Source: Hygrophila difformis
Taxonomy: Eukaryota; Streptophyta; Magnoliopsida; Lamiales; Acanthaceae
Assembly (NCBI GenBank): GCA_030278955.1
Contig: JAOANR010000014.1
Span: forward strand, 1,679,920 to 1,743,919
Direction: 5' to 3'
Length of the DNA stretch: 64,000 nt
Shown: positions 1 through 9,968 of the stretch, in pieces
Numbering within the stretch: the stretch's first letter is position 1
Layout of the letters: every line of letters begins with the position of its first letter
The notes under the pieces: model-generated
What the model was told of the DNA's origin: nothing
The model's input: only the letters and a program-made list of their open reading frames with translations
Database searches by the model: none
Position numbers and translations under genes: made by a program

Positions 1-640
1 AAAGAGGAAGTCCAAGAAGAAGATGGGCTCAAGAGTGGTAAGGCCGAAAGCACATAGTAAGGAAGGAAATCGGAGCTGATGAAGATTTCGGCCGAAATGG
101 GAAGAAACAGCCGAAACCTAAACAACCGAATGGAAGAGAGAAAGAATTCGGCTCAAAGGAGTTAGCCGGAGAGCGGTTATTCCAGCTCCGGCTATAAATA
201 GGGGTCGACGCATTCAAAATCAGAGAGATCAATCCAACCCCCAAATTACTTTTACCAATTTTAATTCCTTGTTATCTTTACTGCTTTCTTTACAGCTTTC
301 CTTTACAGCTTTCCTTAGAATCTAGCCTAGTTTGTAGCAGTTACCATTTCCAAATCCACCGTTGCTCCTTAGCAGCTGGTAGTTTGGTTCCCTGTTTTTG
401 GTGAATTCCGCCGTTGTTTCTTAACAACAGGCAGATTCTCCGTTGTATCGTGTTATTGTTGATCAATTCAAGGAAGATTCATTCAATTGTGGGCGCATTA
501 TTGTTAATCCGAACCCGTAATCGGTTTGATCCTTTTCCGATAGCCTCCCTTGAGGAGAAAAAGGTCCTTGGCTACACCAGAGCCAAACACACACTATACA
601 CAGTTTGCAAGCCTCTGTAATAAAATGGGATAGGAGTAAT
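1..640 (+). other. LTR-like remnant, boundaries unresolved
   Basis: No convincing gene is seen. The stretch resembles the promoter half and transcribed end of a long terminal repeat: a purine-rich stretch, then a TATA-like box (ctataaatagggg, from about 192), then a T/C-rich leader with repeated 'ctttacagctttcctt' units around 280-320. No second LTR, primer-binding site or integrase reading frame is visible here, so a solo or truncated LTR is only an inference. A gene promoter with a 5' UTR is the alternative. Confidence 0.3.
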
Positions 641-829
641 AGAAAAGGGAGAAAGCTTGCTCATGGTACAGGCATAGAGTGTGTCCAAAGTTGCTGGATC
701 ATTTGAATTTGTGGAGGTCATATTAAAGGTTTCTATCATGGGAACATTTTTATTATTGAATCTTATAACACTACTATTCAAATCATTGTTTTATCAGTAA
801 TACAAGAACATTCAACATCAGTGTAAGTA

Positions 830-1087
830 CTTCCTCCGTTTTTTATAATTGAAACATTTGCATAGTTGTTAGTATTATTTATTGAGTAACTTTGATTTAA
901 TTTTTTAACACATTGTATAAGATAAAATATAGTCAAGTGAGATGTTGGATTCGTCTAATCACGTAGTTTTATAATATCAAATTTTTAGAATTTTTAGTTG
1001 TACACAGTGTGAGATATTAAGCGTTAAAAATGTGCATTGGATTGCGTGAAATGCAGAAATTTTATAACTTTTAAAAAACGGAGGGAG
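830..1087. mobile_element. Stowaway-type MITE
   Basis: A 258-bp element with terminal inverted repeats beginning CTTCCTCCGTTTTTTATAA and ending in the complement (aaaaacggagggag). It is flanked by TA on both sides, the usual Tc1/mariner target duplication. It has no coding capacity. Its internal 'tcaagtgagat...ttggattcgtctaatc' block recurs in most MITEs of this window, so it belongs to the local high-copy family. Confidence 0.85.
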
Positions 1088-1600
1088 TATTATTTTTCTC
1101 ACTTATACCCACCACTGCATATCAACTCTGATTCCACCGTTTGATAATATTTATAGTTTAATTTAATTCAAATTTTTATCGTAGTTATATAAAAAAATAT
1201 AATTAAGTGAGATATTGTTATGTCCATCTAATTTTTTAGTTTTAGAATATAAATTTTATATTATTATTACTTATACAAAATTTAAGTTATTTATTATTAA
1301 AATTATACATCGATATGCGTATATAAAGGGAATGTAGTGTTTCTGTGAGCAGGAGGAAAATGTGAAAACATAAGTAAAACAGAGTCTTTACAATATTATA
1401 AATAGCATTTACTAAAATAGTAATAGTATTTTTCTCCAACAAAATCTTTTAAAATCCATTGTTAAAAATTGTAATTCTTGTAATAAAAAGCTAAGAGTAA
1501 CCCAATAGGAATAAATGAGCATGATAAGATTACGAGTCAGGTTTTAAATTTAAAATTCAATGGCTTTCAATTAGTGAAGATAGTGATCATATTTTACATG
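1088..1600. other. AT-rich intergenic DNA with a degenerate Stowaway-like core
   Basis: No gene is seen. About 1130-1320 contains the internal signature of the local Stowaway family (aagtgagatattgttatgtccatctaat) without recognisable terminal repeats, so it is probably an old eroded copy. The remainder is AT-rich and featureless. Confidence 0.5.
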
Positions 1601-4563
1601 CACAACAAGAAAATGCAGGATCAGCGACCCCCATAATCTGTCGCCAAGGGCCTGAAATCGGTCGCCAGCAGCTCCGGCGACCGAAACGGCGACAGAATCC
1701 GTTCCGTCGCGCAAACCTTTGTTAACCTTCAGCTGACGACAGAAAATGGGGGAGTCGCGGCCTTCGGCAACAGAAACGGCGACTGAAATTCAGTCCGTCG
1801 CGGGATTCGGCGACCGAAAATCTGTCGCTGCGTCGGTCGGCGAACAGGGGCGAATTTGCAATATCTAAAGAGTGACATCCACGACCGAAATTTTCGGTCG
1901 CCGAGTGGGTCGCCGGTTTGCAGGCCTGCTATCCTCCTGCTTGCTGCCTATTACATTATATTACTAAAATCCTGCTGCTGCAGCCTGCCAATTTGCAATA
2001 TCTAAAACCATCCAAAATTATATTATTAAGACCATCCAAAATATATAAATCCACTCAACGATCACCAAACATTCATTATATTACTAAAATCATCCAAAAT
2101 ATACAAGAATAAGTTTCAAAGTTAAAACTATTAATAGAGCTGATCATCAAACTAAAACATGGCCATAGTCAAGAATAGGAGGCAATACATGCTTTGACAG
2201 ATTTAAAGCCATAGTATCGATAACTTCGGCAGCAACTTGATCTGATGCAAGAGCATCATCCTCATCCCTATTAGTTGGTTCAGCAAGAAGCGGGCACATA
2301 ATGTGCAGAATCGGTCCAACCAGCTGGTTCAGCAAGCCATGGAATTATTTGAAAAGCCTAACATATAAAGAGCAAACAAAGTGAAGTGAATGTCAGGTAA
2401 ATAAAGTAAAATTATTCATCCATTTCTTTAGAAAAAACAAGCAACACCACAAACATTGAATGCTAAAATTCCAGCACAACTAACCTGATGGTGTGAATTA
2501 GAATCAAGATTAGGAGACTCAATTAACTCATCAAATATCTCAAAGTCAAATCACAACAATATCCTCTTCACCAGAAGCCATGCATTGTCTGGACACATTC
2601 AAAATGCTAGGAATAAACTCACGGAAGTTAATCTGCATGATAGATGCATTAGAAATGGGTCATACAGAGAAATACTTCATATATAAAACAAGTAAATAGA
2701 ACACCGAGAGATACATAAGAGCAGTAAAACCAATCAAACTAAATGATGTAGATAAAGATTCGAAGGAATGAACAATCCATTGAGTAATCATTCATAAGAG
2801 CGGAACTATACTCAAATAAAAATTAGGGAATAAAGATTCACGGAATTACCGTACAAACTTTCTTGAACTATTCTTCTACCAAAGTCTTAGACAAGCAAGA
2901 ACATACCTGAAAATACAAGTGTCAAAAAAAAAAAAAACAACTACATATTACACTAATTGAAGTGCAAGATTTAATTGATATATTTTCAAAGAATCCACTG
3001 TGATTAGGTCTCAGATCTAAAACAACTTGCAATCCCTAAAAGAAGAACAGATCAAGACCCTGAAATAAACAATCCGGAAATAGCATGTATTTATATAATG
3101 CAAGGAGCATGAGCAACTTACAAGACCCTTTGATGGGGGGGCGTCCTATAGTGATGGGAAGGAACCAGAAAAAGCTGAAGATGGTGGTATGGCTGAGGAG
3201 TAAAATAAACTTAATTAAATCTAAACTGAAAAACAAAAACCACTAATGAGCTTTGTAGTTAAATCTAAACTTAATTCATTACAACTTGAAAATTAAATGG
3301 CTCCAGAACATACATTAATGAATAGGTTAAAACAATGAAAATAAACATCTCAGTGTAGGCATTGTGATCATTTTCATTCTGACAATAATCCAAGACTGGG
3401 GTGCAATATTCCAAGAGATAAAGGAATCCAATTAAATGTAGGAGCCTCATCAACAAATTCAATGTTGAAAGAAATAATGAAAAATGATGAGATAATAGTA
3501 GTAGTAAAATAGATCTCCGACACATCAGAACATTATGCATTCACTTTATCAATCAGTTAATAGAAAATACTTTCAATCATCTATCAAATCCACCTTCTTC
3601 ATGCAATAGCTTTTTGCAAAATAAAAGGATTTCCTAAGCTGTGTGGTTAACCACATCAATTTGATTCACTAAATAGGATCAATCAATTATTTAGCCTCAT
3701 GAAAGAGAAACAAGTGCTGCTTTAAAATTGGGATCAAACTAACAGAAGTAACTCCACCATGAAGCAAATATTAATGCTATGCCCAGATTTAAGATCCAAT
3801 AAATAATCACCTTATGAAAGGTAGCAATGCATTTTTCCCTCGAATGATAGCTCCAGGTTCGCCTTCAATCACCATATATTTAGTTCCCCAAATAAATAAT
3901 CAATAAAACTAAAATAAATACAAATTCAGAGGGGCAAAGAAAATAAGATTAAAAAAATCTACTTCAGTTCATACTCTTAACATATGAAAAGGCAAAAAGA
4001 GAACATATCATTAACAAAAAGCTTCTCAATCGAAGATGAAAAAGAAATACAATACCATAAAAGACACTATACTGAAAGGCCATGGAATGCCGGGATGCCG
4101 CAACAGCTTCCACTTCCGGTGCTCGATTGCAGAGGCCGACAGCTTCGATCCAGACGCCGACAACTTCGATTGCGTGCGGGCTGAGGCTAGAGCAGTGTGG
4201 CGGTGGCTCGCGGGGTTGGGTACGGGAGCTGTGCGGGGATGGACAAAGGAATGCGTCGCGGGAGAGGAGAATCGAATAATTGGGGAAGCTTTCTGCAAAT
4301 GGAAATTGAGGCGAAAGGGATAACATACAGCCCTAGCCCTAGACCCGCGACAGACATATCGGTCACTGGAAGAGTCGTTGGTTCGCCACCGATTAGAAAA
4401 CAGTCGCGGAAAGGGTCTCCACATCGGCAACAGACCACTTTCGTCGCCAGAAACGGTCGCTGTTCGAGCGCCAGTAAAAATTAGGCGGAGGCTTGGTTGG
4501 AATCGGCCACCGATTTTTTTCATTCGTGGTTTTCTGTCGCTATATGCGCAGATTCTTGTAGTG
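1601..4563. mobile_element. Non-autonomous CACTA element carrying gene fragments
   Basis: The right end is cttgtagtg, the inverse of the CACTACAAG terminus, and the left end is the slightly decayed CACAACAAGAAAATGC. A 3-bp duplication, atg, flanks both ends (1598-1600 and 4564-4566), as expected for CACTA (CMC) transposons. Both subterminal regions (about 1625-1910 and 4350-4550) are packed with 'gtcgcc'/'ggtcgcc' and 'gcgaccgaaa' motifs in both orientations, typical of CACTA transposase-binding arrays. I see no transposase reading frame, so it would need trans mobilisation. The interior holds importin-4-like exon fragments and a GC-rich coding-like patch at about 4080-4320 of unknown origin. 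Confidence 0.8.
2147..2632 (-). pseudogene. Importin-4-like (importin beta) gene fragment captured by CACTA
   Basis: On the minus strand, 2485-2632 reads INFREFIPSILNVSRQCMA... then, after a one-base frame change, LFEIFDELIESPN.... It ends at a GT donor (2484-2483), and its start at 2632 follows an AG. Further along, within 2147-2335, comes ILHIMCPLLAEPTNRDEDD... and AAEVIDTMALNLSKHV.... Both blocks match, from memory of the family, consecutive HEAT-repeat segments of plant importin-4/karyopherin beta nuclear import receptors. The segment expected between them is missing, and there is an in-frame stop and a frameshift. Intron-like DNA remains between the blocks, so capture was from genomic DNA rather than mRNA. 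It cannot make a functional receptor. Confidence 0.75.
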
Positions 4564-4575
4564 ATGGTGTTTATC

Positions 4576-5777
4576 AGGGATGACAATTGGGATCCGGACA
4601 ACCCGACAACCGACCCGACCCGATTTAAATAAGCAGAAACCCTATATTACATTCAGTTTTATCACAATTTACAACACTCAGCGCAGCGCCGCAGCCTCAA
4701 GGTCAAGCCTGGCAACCTCATCGAAGTCTCGCCCTTCACAGTTCACACTGCCACTACCTCCGACGTCCCCCACCACTCCGACCGTCCGGCACCGGCTCAC
4801 CGTCCCGCGTGTATCTGCTGGCCGCTGGCGTCGCCTTTCCCCTCCATCTCGCCGGTCCAGGTCTGTCTGCTGATGCGCGTCGCCTTTACTCTCTGCTCCT
4901 CGTTCTTCGTTCGTCTTCCCGTCGCCGTCCCTCTGCTTAGTGCTGCCTCCTCGTCCTTGCCTGACCCCGCGTTCTTCTTCGTTCGCGCGTCTTCCCGTCA
5001 TTTTCAGTGCTCGGTGCTTGCCTGACCGCCATTCCTGTGCTCGGTGCTCCCACCAAAAAAAGGTAAACGTTACAATTATAATGTTAGATCAATGTTGTAT
5101 TTTGGTTACAATTATAGATCAGTGTTGTATTTTGGTTATAATGTTAGATTCGTGTATGGTTAATGGTTATAGATCAGTAACTCAGTGTTGTATTTTGGTT
5201 ATAGTATGATTTTAGTTTGATTTGTGTTTGAGTTTTTATTAGTACTATTAGTTTAGGGGTGTATTCAATTCAGATTTATATGGATTTTATAAAGTTGGTG
5301 GATTTAGAAAGTCCATAGACTCCACGTAGAGTTTTCAGAGTCGATTGATTTTGTATAGACTCCATGTAGAGATTGGCTGACTTTTAGAAATCCATGGATT
5401 TATAGAGAGATTTTGTTTAGTTATATTTTTTTAAGAGAATCCATTAAAATCTATAAAGATTTAAAATCCATGGAATGTTGAATACACCTAGATTTTTAAA
5501 GACTTTTTAAAATCTGTATTGAATACACCTAGATTTTTAAAGACTTTTTAAAATCTAAATTGAATACACCCCAACTTTAAAAGTCCAAAAAAATCCTACA
5601 GACTCTACATTGAATACACCCCTTAGATTAGATGATTCAAAGTTTGCTGAATTGTTGTTCATTCTTTCGGGTGATGCGTCCACGTGTCTGAGTCCGGGTT
5701 CTATAGGTTCGGTTCTGGGTTCGTTCTTGGGTCCTGAATGAGTCCGGCTTGACCCGACGCAGCTCATTGCCATTCCT
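4576..5777. mobile_element. hAT-like element, non-autonomous
   Basis: The left end agggatgacaattggg and the right end ...gcaatgag complement/cattcct form imperfect inverted repeats of the (C/T)AGGGATGGCAAT type found in plant hAT elements. Flanking octamers tgtttatc (4568-4575) and agtttatc (5778-5785) agree at 7 of 8 positions, fitting a hAT target duplication. Dinucleotide-biased 'cccgaccc' motifs sit near both ends. A GC-rich block at about 4680-5045 looks coding-like but encodes nothing I recognise. No transposase is present. It starts 12 bp after the CACTA end, and a Tourist-like MITE is inserted in it. Confidence 0.55.
5256..5622. mobile_element. Tourist-like (PIF/Harbinger) MITE
   Basis: A 367-bp element with inverted termini GGGGTGTATTCAATTCAGA and ...ttgaatacacccc. 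It is flanked by tta on both sides (5253-5255 and 5623-5625), the usual PIF/Harbinger 3-bp target. The body is made of internal repeats of 'gattttaaaaagtctttaaaaatctaggtgtattgaata' type. It sits inside the hAT-like element and is related to two more copies at 37751-38749 and 38002-38406. Confidence 0.8.
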
Positions 5778-6177
5778 AGTTTATCGGTTGTTTAATGTAG
5801 AGACATGATCGTTTAATATTTTCGTGTGAATGTTTGCTTCGAAAGTGCATCACTTTTGAACGATACAGTACCTAATTCTGTTCTGTTGTTTAATAGCAGC
5901 CCCTGCGTTTCACCGCCGCCCCTTTGCCTTGCCGCGCCTGCACTCCCCTCTGCCCGGCACCGCTGGCCGCTGGTAAGTGGTAATTGGTATGGATGTTTTT
6001 CCTCTTTTTGGTTTTACATTTTTTTTGGGTAGGATATTGTGCGGCTGGTGATTAGGGTTTAAAATTTGAACAATGTATTGTGTTTTTTAAACACTGGCTG
6101 GAACAGCACGCTAACCGAACTGCCCTCTTCTTCCGACTCGAATCGTTCCGCAGCTGTTCATATTTTCGACTTGGGAA

Positions 6178-8323
6178 ATGAATATCGTTCCTACTGTATT
6201 TCGTTCTGCTAATGCCGCCCAATCTCGTCGCTTTCCAACGTTTTATATAATTAGGGGTTTTTCTGCAAGCCCATTTCCAGGTTATTGTTTTCCCAATAAT
6301 TAAGGTTTTTCAGCTTAATTAATTTGGCGTTTTTGCTTTATGATTGATATGCTAACAACTGTTGAAGGTTGATGGATATATAATTGCGATACTGTTACTG
6401 TGGAAAAAAAAAAAAAGTAGCACAGACAATACGAGAATTTCTGGAAATCTTGTGACATTCTGAATGCTACATTTTACAGGCAACAATGAAAGGGGGAATT
6501 CTAACCCTTCAGAATCTGTTGATGATTTTGAGCAACGGATCTTTAGTGGTGTGAATGAACCTGGTCTCAATTCATTTTCATTTTACCAAAAGCTTGACAG
6601 GGCTGAGAAGGCACATGATAGATCTGGAGCAGGATTCTCAAATAATGATTTTGGAAACAAATCTCGTCTCTTGGATGGTCTGGATGAGGGTTACAGTTCA
6701 TTAACTGATGGGATGGAAAATAAATTAAAGAAAGCAGCCACCTATTTTGAGTTTGATCCCGATGAAGTCTCCAGAGAGGATTATACTTTCAGACCAGATG
6801 TTAATTTCATGGGTGGGATGACCTATGAGACTAAGGTATATATACTTGCAGGAAATTTGCATGATATATGTGCAGTGCATGATATTTCCCTATTATTTGT
6901 TTTGGTGTTGATCTTTTAATTCGATGATTAATGGTTATAAGCATAGTGTTTTTGTTCTGGTGATTGCCATAGAATCCTTCCAGAGGTTTTTGTTTTGGTA
7001 ATGGCCCTAGATTTCAAGTATTCTATTATCATCATCTTTGCTGTCTATTTTCAAGTTTCTCTGATTTTTTTTTACTAGGTATACAACTATACATGTAAGG
7101 TTAAAATATCATCAAACCCCCATCTCTTTTGAAATTCATCACCATGAAATTCCCCTATCTTAATTTTTTCAGTAAAATTCTTATATATTTTAATAAACTA
7201 GTCGGTAAACCTCTGCTTATCACCGGCAGTGTTACACTATTTTGAGGCAAAATATTGCCAAACCTCTGCTTGTCTTCAAATTCATTGCAAAACTCCCCCG
7301 TGTTCCAAAATTCTTCATGAAAAGACCCTTGTGTTTATAAAAAACATGTGTGGAGGAGTTTATGTAAAAAAGTGATAATTTTGAAAATGTCGCCGGGGGG
7401 TGGGGTGGGGGTGTTGCTTATGAATCTATAAACACATTTAGGTATTCTACATCAAAGCAAAACAAGGAGGGGGCTTGTTTCGTCATGAATATAGGAAACA
7501 CTGGGTTTTTGATGAGGGGAGTAATCCCAAGAAAGGGACAAAAGCCGGCATGGTTTTTATCTATATGTGTGGGACGTTGGTTTTCTGTTTGAGCTTTGTT
7601 TTAACTGAGATGTTTGGGATGGCCCTGTTAGGATAATACCGATACTGTGGTAAAATGATTTCGGTTTTCTTGTTTTCATTCTTTTTGACTCAGTTACTAC
7701 ATTCTCTGATGTATGTGTGTGTTTGCCAATACAGGATCTTGACCTGAGAAAACCTGGAGTACGTAAGCCTGTTAGGAGGCTTGAGTTTGAAACCACAACT
7801 CATGAAGTACTAAACAAAGCTGATTTCAGGGTGTGGACTGTGGATTTTTTTGGAAATTTTTATTTATACATGTTAGAATTTAAATTAGGTGCTAATTGTC
7901 CCAGCTGTATTACTGATGACAAATGTTCTCGTGGACTTACTGTGCTATAATTATGGGCAGAATGTGAAATTTCTTGCAAACTTCCTCACTGAAGCAGGTA
8001 TCATTATCAAGAGGAGCAAGGTATGCGCGGTTACTTTCTGACACTTTAATGACGCCTCTGCTAATGTTGTATGCTAGTGAGCCAATGGGTACAAACACTT
8101 TTATAACTATGTTTTGCACATTGGACAGACTGGAATCAGTGCCAAGGCCCAGAGAAAGGTTGCTCGTGAGATCAAGACAGCTCGGGCATTTGGTTTGATG
8201 CCTTTCACAACAATGGGAACAAAACAATTTGTGTATGGAGCAACAATGGAAGATGAGGATCGGGATTTCGAATATGAGACGAGTGAGCTTAACTTTGTGA
8301 ATGATGGTGGAGATGATGCCTAA
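6178..8323 (+). CDS. Mitochondrial small ribosomal subunit protein bS18 (five exons)
   Basis: Exons 6178-6280, 6480-6835, 7735-7830, 7961-8020 and 8129-8323 give a continuous 269-aa protein; all junctions are GT-AG and phases match. Residues 1-35 (MNIVPTVFRSANAAQSRRFP...) are Arg/Ser/Ala-rich without acidic residues, a good mitochondrial presequence. Residues about 36-150 are a plant-type acidic, low-complexity extension. The C-terminal third is the S18 domain: ...NVKFLANFLTEAGIIIKRSK, then TGISAKAQRKVAREIKTARA and FGLMPFT, matching bacterial S18 helix regions that contact 16S-type rRNA. The final about 30 residues are acidic. Inferred role: structural component of the mitoribosome small subunit. 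A plastid form is less likely because plastid S18 is usually plastid-encoded. The start at 6178 was chosen because its exon ends at a GT in the right phase and supplies the presequence. Confidence 0.88.
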
Positions 8324-9855
8324 AAGAAGCTTGGCGAAAACAACCTAGGTCTTAAACTTTTGATAGAAAGAATAATATGTACTAGCCAGCAGTTAAGTGA
8401 GCTCTAGTTGAATTTTTGGTAGAAGATGACTGTACCAATCAAATATGGCGAGAAGGTTTATTGTTAATGGGGAAAACAGTGGAGTTTGGTAATTGCATGC
8501 CTTCACTTCTGCGCTATGTTCTCAAACCCTTGTTTGTGGAGTATTTTTCAAATATTTTTTTAACATAGGTATTTGTTTTATTTTTGTACTCTTTGATAAT
8601 TCTTCCACACCATATGAATAGATGTGATTTTACTCATTAGCTTCACAAGCCATCAATTTAATAATATTCGTCCAATATCATACGTGTACGGTTCTTTATT
8701 CAGAGAAGCCCAAAGTCGTGTACCTTGGACTGAAGTACAATTCCATATAGTATAAGTTTCCTCTCTAATATACCATCCTCCTCTTCCAGTCTTCATAATA
8801 CATTAGTCATTTTCAGGCTGAATTAAAGTTACATCGATCTTATATACCATATTTTTCCATTAATGTACCTTGGACGGACCCATTGACATCAAGCAAGGTT
8901 TAACTAACATTAGTGACTCCAAATCTGATAGTATTTCCATTAATGGGAGGATGAGAGATGAACTGATCATAGAACCTCACCAGCCAAGCCATCCGTCGTC
9001 ATCACTCGATACTATGCAACTGTTCAGACGTCAAAGTGTACATCACAAACGACAATGTTGTTGGTGGAAGAAGAAAAAGAGAACATTGTTTGATACATAT
9101 ACTACATATTGCTCAGTTTGTCGTCAATCGTCATCCCTTACTCCATTATTATTAATATGTTCTATGCGATGAAAAAGGATCCATTGCCCGATTGGGTTTT
9201 CTCTTATATAGATGCATCATAATATTCAATTTATAAGAGCTAGCAAAATACTTATGAAATACTCTATAAAATAGTAGTAGTATAAAATTATGTTTTCTTC
9301 CTAGAAATTCTTTAATGAATTTTTATTTTCGCTTATAGTATTTGAAATTAAATGTTTATATATGCAATTAAATGTTTTCTTTAATCGGAGCTTTTAAATG
9401 TTTCAAAATTTTTCAAAACTAAAAGCTTCATTTTTCAAGATTGGGGGCGACGGAGGAGCGTTTCTTCACTACATGAGTCTTTCCTCCGGACCCGTTGAAG
9501 TCCTTACTCGCGGCTGATGCTGTTGGGACGTGGTTCACGCGGGACTGATTTTTACTTTTTGTTTGTTTTTTCTGTTTTCCTTTCCTAGCCTCTCGAAGGC
9601 TGTCGCGCAAAAAAAAAAAAAAATTGGGTCCTTGTCTTGTCCGCCTGGGTGGTCAATTTTGAGATCAAAATATTTGTAATTAATTTCAAATTTTGTTTAA
9701 TCTTTGAAAATTATATAAATATTCCAAGCAGATGAATCCGCCCCCAATTCAGTGTCTCTGATCATTTCCTACACCACGTCGCTCATCTCATCGCTCCCTT
9801 GGAAAACTAATAAACTGCGCCCGCCTGTCTGCTTATCTCGTCCACTCCACCGGCG
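8324..9855. other. 3' UTR of bS18m, then intergenic DNA and MORN-gene promoter
   Basis: The first about 250 bp are probably the bS18m 3' UTR. The rest is mostly AT-rich. Open frames at 8870-9172 (+) and 9428-9610 (-) match nothing I know and are not called as genes. The 9428-9610 frame is more GC-rich than its surroundings and could be a relic of a retrocopied or captured exon. The pyrimidine-rich 9750-9850 segment probably holds the MORN gene start site. Confidence 0.5.
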
Positions 9856-9921
9856 ATGAAACCCCTGTCGGACCCCTTCTTGCAAATATCTCGGCACTGG
9901 TACACAACTTGGGACGATTAG
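9856..9921 (+). promoter_or_regulatory. Upstream ORF in the MORN-gene leader
   Basis: ATG at 9856 opens a 21-codon frame (MKPLSDPFLQISRHWYTTWDD) that stops with TAG at 9919-9921, 47 bp before the chosen main start at 9969. No other ATG lies between them. The spacing would allow reinitiation. Whether it is in the mature mRNA is inference. Confidence 0.5.
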
Positions 9922-9968
9922 CACAAGGAGAGGAGATTCAGAGATTCAACCGGTGGCTTAAAGTAAGA

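Noticed and set aside
1625..1910. CRISPR-like or tandem array
   Set aside because: The 'gtcgcc/gcgaccgaaa' units are irregularly spaced and in both orientations, as in CACTA subterminal regions, not a regular array.
4026..4601. Overlapping frames on both strands at the right end of the CACTA
   Set aside because: They come from the repetitive 'gtcgcc' subterminal array and a GC-rich patch; no conserved domain is visible in any frame.
8870..9172. 100-codon plus-strand frame
   Set aside because: No domain, its apparent start is not an ATG, and composition matches the intergenic surroundings.
9428..9610. Minus-strand open frame, basic and Ser-rich, ending in a clear stop
   Set aside because: No recognised family, no signs of splicing, and the start may be a non-ATG codon or absent. 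Kept only as a note in the intergenic entry.
9909..9968. MORN protein start at 9909
   Set aside because: The codon there is TTG. The frame has no ATG before 9969, and the product from 9969 resembles related plant MORN proteins.
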